NCBI GenBank assembly: GCA_903834785.1
Contig: CAILKP010000047.1
Span: 62,001 to 126,000, forward strand
Reading direction: 5' to 3'
Length of the DNA stretch: 64,000 nucleotides
Source: an uncultured bacterium
Lineage (GTDB): Bacteria; Planctomycetota; Phycisphaerae; Phycisphaerales; UBA1924
The notes below the pieces were generated by a model. It was not told where the DNA came from. It worked only from the letters and a program-made list of their open reading frames with translations, and did not search any database. Position 1 is the first letter of the stretch; the number at the start of each line of letters is the position of its first letter. Below, one piece after another: positions 44,100-56,163 of the stretch. A program made the position numbers and the translations under genes.

Positions 44100-44744
44100 T
44101 GAGCCCGGAGGCGGTAGGACAATCCTCGCGGATGACCCGCGTGGGAACTGGTGCGGGGTCGGTCGGTGGCGGTGGGGGCGTCGCTCCGGGGGCCTCGACT
44201 GCAGATGGAGCAGTGGGGGCTGCAAGCGCGGTGATGGCGGTCGATGGCGTTGGGTGGGCCGCCGGAGGAGTCTCACGGTGCGGGGTCGATTTGGGGGGCG
44301 CTCTCGGCGCGGCGGGGGCGTGGGCGGCGGCAACCTGCCGGTCGCTGGCAGGCTGCGGCTGGCGGGCGGCTGAGAGGTCGCTCGTGGCGTGGCCGGGCGA
44401 TCGGCGAGTGGTCCGGGCTTTGGGCAGCGCGGGGATGCGGAGGAGTTTGGCCTCGCGGAGGAGGGTGCGGGCGACTTTGTGCCGCAGGGTTACCTCCGCG
44501 GAGGTGTCGCCTTTGGTTTCGGCGAGGAACTGCTCGGCATGGTCACGGGCCTGCTGGATGACCCGGTTGGTGTGGATGGTGTCCTGGCGGTCTTCGAGAT
44601 AGGTATCCCACGTGGCGGCGATCGCGCGGCCGCGTGATCGGGTGCGGCGGCGGTGGTTGGGATGGCGGGGGTGCGTTCCACGTGTGAGGGGTGCTCTACA
44701 AGTGGGCCCAGCGCGCTCGTCTCGTGCGCAGTCTGCTGCGCCAT
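44100..44744 (-). pseudogene. Frameshifted gene of unknown function
   Basis: A GGAG ribosome site precedes an ATG at 44744. The frame codes for MAQQTAHETSALGPLVEHP and onward through PTTAAAPDHAAA, then turns to low-quality sequence and stops at 44490. In another frame, starting at about 44629, the sequence continues as AIAATWDTYLEDRQDTIH and further helical, charged residues with EQFLAETKGDTS and RHKVARTLLREAKLLRIP, then a long Ala/Pro-rich region. The second frame has no start codon, so the two pieces look like one protein broken by a single-base loss (or two-base gain) near 44629. No stop of the second frame was found before the LysR gene, so the end is unknown and I set it roughly. The family is not recognised. 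It could be a real mutation or an error. Confidence 0.55.
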
Positions 44745-44759
44745 ACGGCTCCGTTGGAG

Positions 44760-45080
44760 GTGAACGAATGCAGAGGAATCGGCGATTCTGGCTCAGAAAC
44801 GGGGATCAAAAATCCGCCAGATCTTGCGACCTCGTGTCATCTGTGTGCGCGCTGGCCGATTTGGTGCGGGCGGTTTGGACGGAAATGCGATCGGAGCTAC
44901 AAAAGCCGAGTTGGGATGCATGTCAGCGCAAAGTTGCTGCCGCACTTTCAGGGCTTTTTGGCAGAAGATGAAGCTGAGGTGGCGAGTCGCCTGAGGTTTG
45001 GAGGGCGAGATCTCGCAGTGGGATTCTCATGGTCGTTCGTGGCTGGAGCGGGCTGAAGGTGCAACCCGGGGGGAGTGCTA
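44760..45080. other. Non-coding stretch, AT-richer than its surroundings
   Basis: About 320 bases with a lower GC content than nearby genes and no reading frame that looks coding on either strand; short frames here have composition unlike neighbours. Together with the disrupted gene beside it, the block 43.9-45.1 kb may be remnants of acquired DNA. No RNA gene was identified. Confidence 0.4.
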
Positions 45081-45113
45081 GCCGATACACTCGGCGGCAG
45101 CAGTTCTGCTGCC
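45081..45113. promoter_or_regulatory. Two hairpins directly upstream of a start codon
   Basis: GCCGA/TCGGC (45081-45085 with 45091-45095) is followed at once by GGCAGCAG/CTGCTGCC (45096-45103 with 45106-45113), an 8-bp stem. The ATG of the next gene is 7 bases later and no Shine-Dalgarno is visible, so the RNA may fold over the ribosome site. Confidence 0.45.
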
Positions 45114-45120
45114 AAATCTG

Positions 45121-46521
45121 ATGGCTATCGCGCCGTTCGTCCTGCCACTGAGTCCCGAGTGCTTTGCCGCCGCGCTGCGGAAGGGGCACGGTCGCGCCCT
45201 GATGCACGCCACGCGGTACGGGCTGGACGGACTGGCGGAGTATGTGATTGATGCGTGCCAGTACAACCGGGCGTACGACCCGCAACTGGAACCGGAGCGG
45301 ACGGACTGGCTCGTGGAACTGCTGGCTGAGGGCGGAGCGGAGGATGTGGTGGGGCGGGCGATGATCAGGCGGGCGGATGAGCCGGCGGAGCGGTACTGGG
45401 ATGCGGTGCACCGAGCGGCGGTGCTGCGGAGGTTTGCCGAGCGGGGTATCGCGGGTGCCGCGGCAGCGCTGCACGGGTGCCTGAGGCGGTGGCCGGAGAC
45501 TGCGGACTTTGTGGCCGATGACGAGATCGTGCTGCTTGAGGGGGCGCGTGGGTTGCGGCTGGTGGCGGCGTACGTGGGCCGGCTGCTGGCTGAGGATGCC
45601 GATGCGCCGGTGCCGGAGACGGCGATGCGGGTGTACGACCGCAAGCACGGGGACGGGGCTGCGCGGCGGGTGCTGGAGGACGCGGCCCAGACCAGCGAGG
45701 ATGTGGGCCGGTACCTGCAGGCACTGGACGCGGCGGCGGCCGAGGCGGCGCGAGCCGATGCGGATGCACGGGAATCGCAGGAGGGTGAGGACGACGGTGC
45801 TGCGGGTGGCGAAGAGGACGCTTCGGACACACCCGATGGGCTCGGGAGCGACCGGGTGGCTCGGATCGTCGAGCAGATCGACTGCGCGGATGATGAGGAG
45901 GATCCGCACGGCATCATGCTGCTGATGGAGCAGCCGACTGATGCGGATCTGCGAGCGCTGTTTGAACTGATGCTTGCGGAGGATCAGCCGGGCCGGCTGC
46001 GGCGGTTCCTGCAGGTCTTTGCCTATTACCGCATGGAGCGATTCGACGAGCGGCTGTTGTCACTGGCCGGGCATGACGATGCGGACATTCGCTGGCTGGT
46101 CAATGCGACTGCTGGCCGGTATCAGCACGCTGCGGTGCGAGCACTCGGACTTGCCGAGCTGAAGCGGCTGGCCGCGGGCGGTGCGTATGAGGGGCAGTTC
46201 AAGCTGCTGGTGCAGAACTTTGAGCCGGGCGATGCGGCACGGATTGAGACGGTGCTGCGCGTGCCGGAGGTTGCCGAGGAACTGCACTCGGTGTGCCTGG
46301 ACCTGGTCATGCTTGGCGAAGCGCGGGTGGAGCCGGAGCTTGGACCACTGGGGATGTTTGTGTATGAGCACTCACCGTGCACCAACTGCCGCGAGCGTGC
46401 GGTGCGGCTGCTGCGCGGGACGGGCACGGCACCGGACTGGGTGCTGATGGAGTGCCGCTACGACTGCGTCGATGCAATCCGCGGGATGGTTCTCGGCGAG
46501 TTTGACGTGACTGTGGAGTGA
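45121..46521 (+). CDS. Uncharacterised helical repeat protein
   Basis: A 466-residue, mainly helical, cytoplasmic protein with no recognised domain. It reads as HEAT-like helical pairs on both sides of an acidic Asp/Glu/Ala linker (about residues 205-245). The C-terminal part has TGRYQHAAVRALGLAELKRL-like repeats (here ATAGRYQHAAVRALGLAELK), LMECRYDCVDAIRG and CTNCRERAVRLLRG near 420, with a CxxC pair. Coding signature is strong (regular codon use). It stands alone between the non-coding block and the fumarylacetoacetase gene. Hypothesis only: a scaffold or adaptor. Confidence 0.7.
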   Translation: MAIAPFVLPLSPECFAAALRKGHGRALMHATRYGLDGLAEYVIDACQYNRAYDPQLEPERTDWLVELLAEGGAEDVVGRAMIRRADEPAERYWDAVHRAAVLRRFAERGIAGAAAALHGCLRRWPETADFVADDEIVLLEGARGLRLVAAYVGRLLAEDADAPVPETAMRVYDRKHGDGAARRVLEDAAQTSEDVGRYLQALDAAAAEAARADADARESQEGEDDGAAGGEEDASDTPDGLGSDRVARIVEQIDCADDEEDPHGIMLLMEQPTDADLRALFELMLAEDQPGRLRRFLQVFAYYRMERFDERLLSLAGHDDADIRWLVNATAGRYQHAAVRALGLAELKRLAAGGAYEGQFKLLVQNFEPGDAARIETVLRVPEVAEELHSVCLDLVMLGEARVEPELGPLGMFVYEHSPCTNCRERAVRLLRGTGTAPDWVLMECRYDCVDAIRGMVLGEFDVTVE

Positions 46522-46566
46522 GGTCGGCGGCGTTCGGGGGCGGCAGGAAGCCGGGGGGTGGTGCTC

Positions 46567-47934
46567 TCAGCCGACGATGGTGCCACGGCACTGGCCGAAA
46601 CCGATGGGCGGCAGGCCGGGCTTGCTGCAGACGGCATCGAAGATCACCTCGTCGCCGTCTTCCAGGAAGACGCGGGTTTCGCCGGTCGGCAGGGTGATCG
46701 GCTTGCGCGGCTTGGGTTTGCCGTCGGGGCCGTTGTGTGGCGGGCCGTCCCAGGTCAGTTCAAGCATGCAGCCGCGGGTCTCGGGCTCGGGGCCGGAAAT
46801 GGTGCCGGAGGCCAGCAGGTCACCTGGGATCAGGTTGCATCCGCCGGAGGTGTGGTGGGCGATCATCTGACCGAACGTCCAGAACATGTCCTTAAACGAG
46901 CCGGAGCTGATGCGGTGGGCGGGGAGTTTGGCTTCGGCCATCTTGCGCGTGCGGATTGAGACGTGCAGTTGGATGTCGAACCCGGCCTTGGCGGCGAGGG
47001 CTGCCTGCGGGGTCAGGTAGGGCAGCGGCGTGGGGTCGCCAGCGCGGCGGGTGGGGCCGGCGACGCGATAGGGCTCCAGGGCATCGAGCGTGACGATGAA
47101 CGGGGAGACGCTGGTGGCGAAGTTCTTGGCCAGGAACGGGCCGAGGGGCTGATACTCCCAGGCCTGCATGTCGCGTGCGGACCAGTCGTTGACAACGCAC
47201 AGGCCCAGGATGTGCTGCTCGACATCGTCGATGCCGATGGGCTCGCCGATTTCGTTGCCGGTGGCGATGACGCAGCCCATCTCAAGCTCGTAGTCCAGGC
47301 GTTTGCAGAGGCCGAAGACCGGCGGTGACTGCGGGTCGGGCTGGGTCTGGCCGCTGGGGCGGGCGACTGGGGTGCCGGAGATGACCAGCGAACTGGCCCG
47401 TCCGTGGTAGCCGATGGGGATGTGCTTGTAGTTAGGGAGCAGGGGATTGTCCGGCCGGAACATGCTGCCGACGTTGGTGGCGTGGTGCACGGAGGCGTAG
47501 AAGTCCGTGTAGTTCATCATGGTCGCCGGGAGGTACCACTCGGCGGTGTCCAGCGGCGAGAGGCACTTTTCACGCAGACGCTGGGTCTGCTTGCCCGAGG
47601 CGCCGGTGCCGGGGCTCGCATCGGCGAAGAACTTCTGGAGCACCTTGCGGACTTCACGCAGCGCATCGCGGCTGAGGCCGTCGGGCGGGGTCCAACTGGA
47701 CTCCTCGAAGGCGGCCTCGAGTTCCTCGATGTGCTTGCACTCGGCAAACAACCCGGCCTCGATGAGCGGCGTCAGGTCGACGGCGCGGTCGCCGACGACG
47801 GTGGCCAGCACGCCATACTCGCCCTGCTCATCGACCTTGCGGAGGATGGCCAACGGGAGGTTGGCCAGGGAGAACGGGCAGTCGGGGGCGTTGGCGGATT
47901 CAAGCCAGGATGCGGGCGCGTGCGTGGATGCCAT
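46567..47934 (-). CDS. fahA: Fumarylacetoacetase
   Basis: Fumarylacetoacetase splits fumarylacetoacetate into fumarate and acetoacetate, the last step of tyrosine and homogentisate breakdown. The 455-residue product is full length (animal enzymes are near 420). It has the N-terminal SH3-like domain, then MMNYTDFYASVHHATNVG near 138, PIGYHGRASSLVISGTPV near 165 with the catalytic His, the metal-binding ELEMGCVIATGNEIGEPI near 210, VNDWSARDMQAWEY near 245 and the closing GTISGPEPETRGCMLELTWDG near 390 (quoted as GTISGPEPETRGCMLELTW). Start at ATG 47934. hmgA and other steps are not nearby, so it is an isolated gene. Confidence 0.95.
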   Translation of the reverse strand: MASTHAPASWLESANAPDCPFSLANLPLAILRKVDEQGEYGVLATVVGDRAVDLTPLIEAGLFAECKHIEELEAAFEESSWTPPDGLSRDALREVRKVLQKFFADASPGTGASGKQTQRLREKCLSPLDTAEWYLPATMMNYTDFYASVHHATNVGSMFRPDNPLLPNYKHIPIGYHGRASSLVISGTPVARPSGQTQPDPQSPPVFGLCKRLDYELEMGCVIATGNEIGEPIGIDDVEQHILGLCVVNDWSARDMQAWEYQPLGPFLAKNFATSVSPFIVTLDALEPYRVAGPTRRAGDPTPLPYLTPQAALAAKAGFDIQLHVSIRTRKMAEAKLPAHRISSGSFKDMFWTFGQMIAHHTSGGCNLIPGDLLASGTISGPEPETRGCMLELTWDGPPHNGPDGKPKPRKPITLPTGETRVFLEDGDEVIFDAVCSKPGLPPIGFGQCRGTIVG

Positions 47935-48043
47935 GATGCTGCAGCGTAGGGTGTTGGGCTGGTCAAATGGCACTGGAGCCCAGACTCCACCAGGGACACG
48001 CATGTAAAGATTGGACAGGACGTGAGTTGGGGCGGTACGATGG

Positions 48044-50086
48044 ATGGTGACACCCGAACTACGTTCAAGCAGCCAGCGGTACGCCGCGTGGCTGGAGGCC
48101 CGCAAGCAGGACGACCGCAAGGACGATGCAGCCAAGCTGGCCAAGGCAGGGGCGGAGGTGAAGGGTGCCAAGGCAAAGAAGGACTGGACGGAGGACAGCA
48201 GCGGAAACCGAAGCCGAAAGGCCGGGCGGCCGGTGAAGGTGCTGGTTGTTGAGCTGCTGCGTGTGCTCAAGGGGCACTACGGCAAGGCGGTGCTTGCGGT
48301 GACCACGCTGACGGTGGTGACGCTGCTGGGGCTTTTGCTGCCGCTGGCGACGAAGATCGCGTTTGACTACATCCTGACAGACAACCCTGGTCCAAAAGGC
48401 CTCAAGGCGGTCTGGCCGGCGTGGCTGCCGGTGCTTCCCGAAAGCCGAGTCGCTCTGCTCTGGTGGCTGGGGGCGGGGATGGTCGGGCTGACGCTGCTGA
48501 CGGCGGCGATCGGCACGGTGGGCCGGTATCAGATGACGCGGCTGGGGCAGATCGCCCGGGCCACGGTGCGGCGGCGGCTGTTCAAGCATCTGCTCACGCT
48601 GCCGCTGCACCGCATTCAGGGGCTCAAGTCCGGCGGCGTCTCGTCGCTGCTGCGCGAGGATGCGGGCTCGGTCGGTGACATGCTGTTTTCGGTGATCTAC
48701 AACCCGCTGCGGGCGATCATCACGTTCGCGGGCGGGCTCGCCGCGATGGCGATGCTGGACTGGCGGATGGTCGTTGGTGGTGTGCTGATGGTGCCGGCGG
48801 TGTACTTCACGCACCGGACGTGGATCGGCAGGATCCGGCCGGTGCACCGGAGCGTGAAGCAGGACCGGCAGAACAGTGATGCCCATGCGACCGAGACGTT
48901 CTCAGGCATTCGCGTGGTGAGGAGCTTCGGCGGGCACTATGCCGAGAGCAGGCGGTTTGTGGTGGCCACGCACCTGATGGCCCGCAAGGACATGCTGATC
49001 TGGTTCTGGTCGCGGTACATCGAGACGGCGTGGATCATCCTGATTCCGGCGGCTTCTGCCGCGGTGATGGTCTACGGCGGCTCACGCGTACTGGCAGGGA
49101 CGCTGACCATCGGCGATGTGGCGGCGTTCACGGCGTACCTGCTCATGCTGCTGGGGCCGATGGAGGTGCTGGTTTCGACCGCGAGCTCGCTGCAGAACTC
49201 GCTGGCGGCGTGGGACCGCGTGCTGGATGCGATGGGTGAGAAGAGCGAACTGAGCGATGAACGTGCGGCAGCGGGAGCCGGCAACGCCGGGCTGCGGTCG
49301 ATTGCCAAGGAGTCATCGGCCGGCGCGGTGCGGATCGAGGGCTTGAGCTTCAAGTACCCCGGGCATGAGAAGGTGGTGCTCGCAGAGATCAATCTCGAGG
49401 TCAAGCCGGGCACCATGGTTGCGCTGGTCGGGCCGAGCGGCTCGGGCAAGACGACGCTGTGCAATTTGATCGCGCGGTTCTACGACCCGGTGGCGGGTCG
49501 GATCGTCGTTGACGGTCACGACCTGCGGACTATCGAGCCGGAGAGCTATCGGCGGCTGCTGGGCATTGTTGAGCAGGAGGTGTTCCTGTTTGACGGCAGT
49601 GTTGCGGAGAACATTGCCTACGGCAACCCCAAGGCGACGCGAGGGGATGTTGAAGCGGCGGCACAGCAGGCCAATGCGGCGGGGTTCATCGGCCAGTTGG
49701 AGAAGGGCTATGAGACGCTGATCGGCGAACGCGGCGTGCGTCTCTCAGGCGGGCAGAAGCAGCGGCTGGCGATTGCCCGGGCGATTCTGGCTGACCCGCG
49801 GATTCTGATCCTCGATGAGGCGACGAGCAATCTCGACAGCGAGTCCGAGCGTCTGATCCAGCGGTCGCTGGCCAAGCTGATGAAGGGCCGGACGAGCTTT
49901 GTCATCGCCCACCGGCTCAGCACGGTCCGCAATGCGGACATGATTGTGGTCATTGAGAACGGGCGAATCCTGGAGACCGGCACGCACGGTGAACTGACGA
50001 CGCGCGGCGGGCGATACGCGGCGATGCTCAAGGCGCAGATTGACCCGCTGGCGGTGACGGAAGACGAGCCGGGGATGCTGGCCTGA
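48044..50086 (+). CDS. ABC exporter, MsbA-like half-transporter
   Basis: A 680-residue fused membrane/ATPase exporter that works as a dimer. After a basic hydrophilic lead of about 70 residues come six membrane helices (about 85-385). The ATPase domain has IRIEGLSFKYPGHEKVVL-like start (VRIEGLSFKYPGHEKVVL), Walker A VGPSGSGKTTLCN near 462, the Q-loop IVEQEVFLFDG near 507, signature RLSGGQKQRLAIARA near 567, Walker B RILILDEATSNLD near 588 and the His switch VIAHRLSTVRNADMI near 620. The product may export lipid A or another lipid; the LPS genes nearby make that plausible but not proven. The long basic lead is unusual for MsbA. Confidence 0.88.
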   Translation: MVTPELRSSSQRYAAWLEARKQDDRKDDAAKLAKAGAEVKGAKAKKDWTEDSSGNRSRKAGRPVKVLVVELLRVLKGHYGKAVLAVTTLTVVTLLGLLLPLATKIAFDYILTDNPGPKGLKAVWPAWLPVLPESRVALLWWLGAGMVGLTLLTAAIGTVGRYQMTRLGQIARATVRRRLFKHLLTLPLHRIQGLKSGGVSSLLREDAGSVGDMLFSVIYNPLRAIITFAGGLAAMAMLDWRMVVGGVLMVPAVYFTHRTWIGRIRPVHRSVKQDRQNSDAHATETFSGIRVVRSFGGHYAESRRFVVATHLMARKDMLIWFWSRYIETAWIILIPAASAAVMVYGGSRVLAGTLTIGDVAAFTAYLLMLLGPMEVLVSTASSLQNSLAAWDRVLDAMGEKSELSDERAAAGAGNAGLRSIAKESSAGAVRIEGLSFKYPGHEKVVLAEINLEVKPGTMVALVGPSGSGKTTLCNLIARFYDPVAGRIVVDGHDLRTIEPESYRRLLGIVEQEVFLFDGSVAENIAYGNPKATRGDVEAAAQQANAAGFIGQLEKGYETLIGERGVRLSGGQKQRLAIARAILADPRILILDEATSNLDSESERLIQRSLAKLMKGRTSFVIAHRLSTVRNADMIVVIENGRILETGTHGELTTRGGRYAAMLKAQIDPLAVTEDEPGMLA

Positions 50087-50132
50087 CCGCAGGGTGCGGC
50101 GGCTGGTGCTGCCGGCCGAGGACGCCGGTGGA

Positions 50133-51728
50133 TTACTTGTTCTGGTCGATGATGCCGGGCGTTGCCGGTTTCGCCGGTGCGGCATCGCGGAGGATTGCTG
50201 CGGCGGGTTCCAGAGCGGGAGTCAGCAGATAGTCCAGCAGCGGTGACAGCTTGGGGTATGCGCGCCAGATGGCGGGGGAACCTGCGGCTGGGGCGTTGGG
50301 CGGCGTGGTGATGAGTTCGCCCGGTGCACCGGAGGCTGGTGGAGTTGAGCCGGGGCCGATGAAGATGTTGCTGCCGCCGCCGTTGGCTGCGACGATGTCG
50401 AGCACGGCGAGCGGTTCGCCGGAGAGGTTGGTCAGCGTGATGGAAGCCAGCGGTGCGGCGGGCTGGGGCTTGCTGAGCGTAACAGAGCTGGCGCGGGTGG
50501 TTGTGAGGGCGGCGAGTGCTTCCTCGACGTCCTTGCCACGCTCGCGGGTGAGCAGAACCTGCTGGCCGGTACCGCGCTGTTCCGTCCAGCCCTCAATCGT
50601 GCGGCGAAAGGTCACACGCTGGGTGCCTTCGGGCGTACTGGCGGTGGCGAGCTGGAGTGACAGGCCTCCGATCTCACCGGCGGGCAGGGAGACAGCAGTC
50701 GCGCTGACGTAGCGGGCGGGGTCGATGGTCAGGCCCAGCAGCGGTGCGGCCTCGACGGCGTAGACGAAATCAGTGTCATCAAGCGTGGCGAACATGGTCT
50801 TGCGATCAGGATCGGCCGGGGTGGTGCCGAGGCGGAGCTCACGGGTGATGGTTGTTGCCGGGGTCGGCTTGGGATCACCCGGCGGGCTGGCGGGCACATC
50901 GCGCTCGATGATCAGGCGCGCCTGCGGAGAAGCCAGGGCGTCCTTTGCGGCGGCGGGGGGGCCATCATCAAAGTGGCGGGCGATGGTGACCAGGTCCAGG
51001 GCCTTGAGCAGCCGGGTGACCATGTCGCCATCGGCGGGGGCGGTGACGGGTTCAACAAGGGACCAACTGCCGCCGGTGCGGGCCAGGGCGATGGAGCCGG
51101 CGGGCATGATGACGCGGACGCGTGAGGGCGAGGCGACGAGTTCGCTGAGGGGGCGGGCGAGGCGCCAGGTGAGGACGGCCTCGGGATGGAACATGGACTC
51201 GAGATCGGCCGAGACGATGGCGAAGCGGGGGGGCGTGGTCCGCGGGGAGGTCACCGCATCGGGGCCGGTGATCATGAGCTTGACTGTGCCGCCGACGCCG
51301 CGGGGGCCGAAGATGAGGGTGGTGATGCGGTGCTCGGTGTGGTAGAGGCGGACGGTGGTGCCCTTCATGCTCTGGGCGGCCTCGTCGGCGGTCAACGCGG
51401 GCATGGTGCCCATGGCGGTGGTGGATGCCAGGATTGCCAGGGCGGCGCGGACGCGAGCGGGCTCCGCCGGGAAGGCGTGGTTGCGGTTCTTGAGGGTCCA
51501 TGCGTCCGGGACGGTGGCACTGGGTGTTCGGGACAGGGAGATGCCGTTGGTTTCGACCGGATTTGGGGCAATGGAGAAGGCGGTGACATCGCCGGTTTGC
51601 AGGCCCAGTGCTGTGCCACTGGTGATGGTGGTCGCGGGGCTGGTGCCGGGGAGCAGAAAGCTCCCGACGGTCAGCAGAGCGAGCACGGCTGCGACGAGCA
51701 GGGCGAGGATCACGGAGCGGCTGGACAT
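50133..51728 (-). CDS. DUF4340 domain membrane-anchored protein
   Basis: A 531-residue protein with one N-terminal membrane helix (about 7-29) and a long extracytoplasmic beta-rich part. The DUF4340 pattern appears near 60-330, e.g. AWTLKNRNHAFPAEPARVRAALAIL, SSTTAMGTMP and FAIVSADLESMFHPEAVLTWRLARPLSELV (quoted in parts: AWTLKNRNHAFPAEPARVR and VLTWRLARPLSELV). In other genomes DUF4340 proteins pair with ABC transporters of the GldA/G type. Here the ABC exporter lies next to it but on the opposite strand and is of another class, so a direct partnership is uncertain. Confidence 0.75.
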   Translation of the reverse strand: MSSRSVILALLVAAVLALLTVGSFLLPGTSPATTITSGTALGLQTGDVTAFSIAPNPVETNGISLSRTPSATVPDAWTLKNRNHAFPAEPARVRAALAILASTTAMGTMPALTADEAAQSMKGTTVRLYHTEHRITTLIFGPRGVGGTVKLMITGPDAVTSPRTTPPRFAIVSADLESMFHPEAVLTWRLARPLSELVASPSRVRVIMPAGSIALARTGGSWSLVEPVTAPADGDMVTRLLKALDLVTIARHFDDGPPAAAKDALASPQARLIIERDVPASPPGDPKPTPATTITRELRLGTTPADPDRKTMFATLDDTDFVYAVEAAPLLGLTIDPARYVSATAVSLPAGEIGGLSLQLATASTPEGTQRVTFRRTIEGWTEQRGTGQQVLLTRERGKDVEEALAALTTTRASSVTLSKPQPAAPLASITLTNLSGEPLAVLDIVAANGGGSNIFIGPGSTPPASGAPGELITTPPNAPAAGSPAIWRAYPKLSPLLDYLLTPALEPAAAILRDAAPAKPATPGIIDQNK

Positions 51729-51827
51729 ATCGGAAGGTTAGTGGGGGATTTGGGGCCAGCGGGGCCGGAAGGTTCCGGGTGCTGTAAGGATGCAGGGTGT
51801 GCGGGTTCGTTACTAGAATGGCGACCT

Positions 51828-53035
51828 ATGACCGCCACCCAGCCGGACTCCGCCCATACCGACCCAGCCCATGCCGCCCATGCGGGCCACACCGGGGGCG
51901 TGATGCACACGCCGACGACCGAGTTTGAGAAGCTGGACCGGTGTGTGGGGCTGGACCACCGGCCCCGCGTGCTGCTGGGCAAGATGGGTCTGGACGGGCA
52001 CGACCGCGGGGTGAAGGTGATCGCTCGGGCACTGCGCGACTCGGGCGTGCACGTGATTTACTCGGGACTGTGGCAGACGCCGCGGTCGCTGGCGATTTCG
52101 GCCCGCGATGAGGATGTCGACGTGATCGCGGCGTCGATGATGAGCAACTCGCACCTGGTGCTGGGGCCGCGGCTGATTGAGGAGCTCAAGAACCTCGGGC
52201 GGCCGGACCTGCCGGTGTACATGGGCGGGATTCTGCCTCAGGAAGACATCCCGCTGCTCAAGGCGGCTGGGATTCGCAACTGTTTTACGACTGGCACCGG
52301 CCTGCTGGACATTGTCGAGGCGGTCAAGGGTTGCGTGCAGCCGTACGGGGCGGTGATTGCCGGCGGTGATGTGACGGCGCAGCTGTCGCGTGATATCTCG
52401 CTGGCCAACGCCGGGCGCGGGTTGCGGGCGGATGTCAAGCGGGCCCGGCCCAAGCGGGTCTTCGGAGTGACGGGCTCACCGGGTGCGGGCAAGAGCACGC
52501 TGGTAGCGCAGCTGGCGGCGGAGTATTCCCGCCGCGGCAAGCAGGACAAGTCGCTGGGCCGGGTAGCGGTGGTGGCGTTTGACCCGATGAGCCCGCTGAC
52601 CAGCGGCGCCCTGCTGGGTGACCGCCTGCGGGTGGACTTTAACAACCTGGATACGTCGATTTTCTATCGTTCACTGGCGATTCAGAGCGAGGATTACGCG
52701 ACGCTCAACGCGATTGTGGAGCTCATCGGCGGCGTGACGTTTGCCGATGGCTCGAAGTTTGACACGCTGTTTGTTGAGACCGTCGGTGCGGGACAGAACG
52801 AGACGCGGATCCGCTCGCACGTGGACAAGACGCTGGTGGTGATGACGCCGGGCATGGGCGATGCCGTGCAGATGGACAAGGCCGGCATCCTGGAGATCGC
52901 CGACACGTTCGTGTGCAACAAAGCCGACTACCCGGGCCAGAACGAGCTGGTCAAGAACCTGCGGGAGATTGCCGGCAGGCGGCCCGTTGTTGAGACCGTC
53001 GCGACGATGGGCAAGGGCATCCCGGAGCTGCTGGA

Positions 53036-53051
<16 letters not shown>
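51828..53051 (+). CDS. B12-binding domain fused to a MeaB-type GTPase (IcmF-like, no mutase domain)
   Basis: A 407-residue two-domain protein. The N-terminal domain (about 40-175) is the B12-binding domain of methylmalonyl-CoA-type mutases: RVLLGKMGLDGHDRGVKVIA with the DGHDRG histidine loop near residue 57, and VYMGGILPQEDIPLL near 135. The second domain (about 205-405) is a MeaB/ArgK GTPase: Walker A GVTGSPGAGKSTLV near 212, VVAFDPMSPLTSGALLGDRLRV near 247 (quoted as FDPMSPLTSGALLGDRL), FVETVGAGQNETRI near 313 and NKAD near 364. MeaB guards B12 mutases. IcmF joins these two domains and then a mutase; here the mutase part is absent, so it must be a separate subunit elsewhere. Its end overlaps the convergent kinase gene by 16 bases. 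Confidence 0.85.
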
Positions 53052-55849
<2,798 letters not shown>

Positions 55850-56033
55850 GGGGCGAGCTTCCTGAATCCTTGGGCTCGCGTCGCGGCGGGCGGTGAATTG
55901 ATCGGCTCCTGGGACTTTGGAGCACCGCAATCTTCAGGCGGTTTCGGGAGTTCGAGCGATCCGGCTGACTTGCTCCCACAGTGGTTCGGGCTCTCGGCCA
56001 GCCCGTGGGAAACCGCGGAGTAAGGTTACCCCC

Positions 56034-56049
56034 GATCGGCCGACCGATC
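56034..56049. promoter_or_regulatory. GATCGG-CCGA-CCGATC palindrome
   Basis: Six-base arms GATCGG and CCGATC around a four-base centre. The same arms, with a five-base centre, occur at the gvpN upstream palindrome (430-446), so a common DNA-binding protein could recognise both. High GC content makes chance matches possible. Confidence 0.35.
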
Positions 56050-56071
56050 CGCAAGAGGTACCCCGCGGAGT

Positions 56072-56116
56072 GAACTCGTCGGGCTGGCGGCATCGGCCAG
56101 CCGTGCCGGCGAGTTC
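56072..56116 (+). promoter_or_regulatory. Nested stem-loop in the leader of the phosphatase gene
   Basis: GAACTCG (56072-56078) pairs with CGAGTTC (56110-56116), and inside it GGCTGGC (56082-56088) pairs with GCCAGCC (56096-56102). Both helices are perfect 7-bp. It ends 47 bases before the phosphatase ATG and may be a regulatory RNA element. Confidence 0.45.
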
Positions 56117-56163
56117 GCCGTCACCGGCGGGGCCTGTTCGGCCGTTGGTTTGTCAAGGGGGGC

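Larger units (their letters stand above)
55850..56163. other. Divergent intergenic region between hybrid kinase and phosphatase
   Basis: About 310 bases without a gene. It holds a nested inverted repeat at 56072-56116 and a GATCGG/CCGATC palindrome at 56034-56049. No -35/-10 pair stands out. Confidence 0.5.

Noticed and set aside
44003-44602. Plus-strand frame of 199 codons in the LysR-to-45121 gap
   Set aside because: Composition is Gly/Ala/Ser/Arg/Trp-rich and unlike neighbours; the minus strand of the same region reads better as a broken gene.
44612-44971. Plus-strand frame of 119 codons in the AT-richer block
   Set aside because: It starts in high-GC reverse sequence of the broken gene, has no recognised pattern and no ribosome site.
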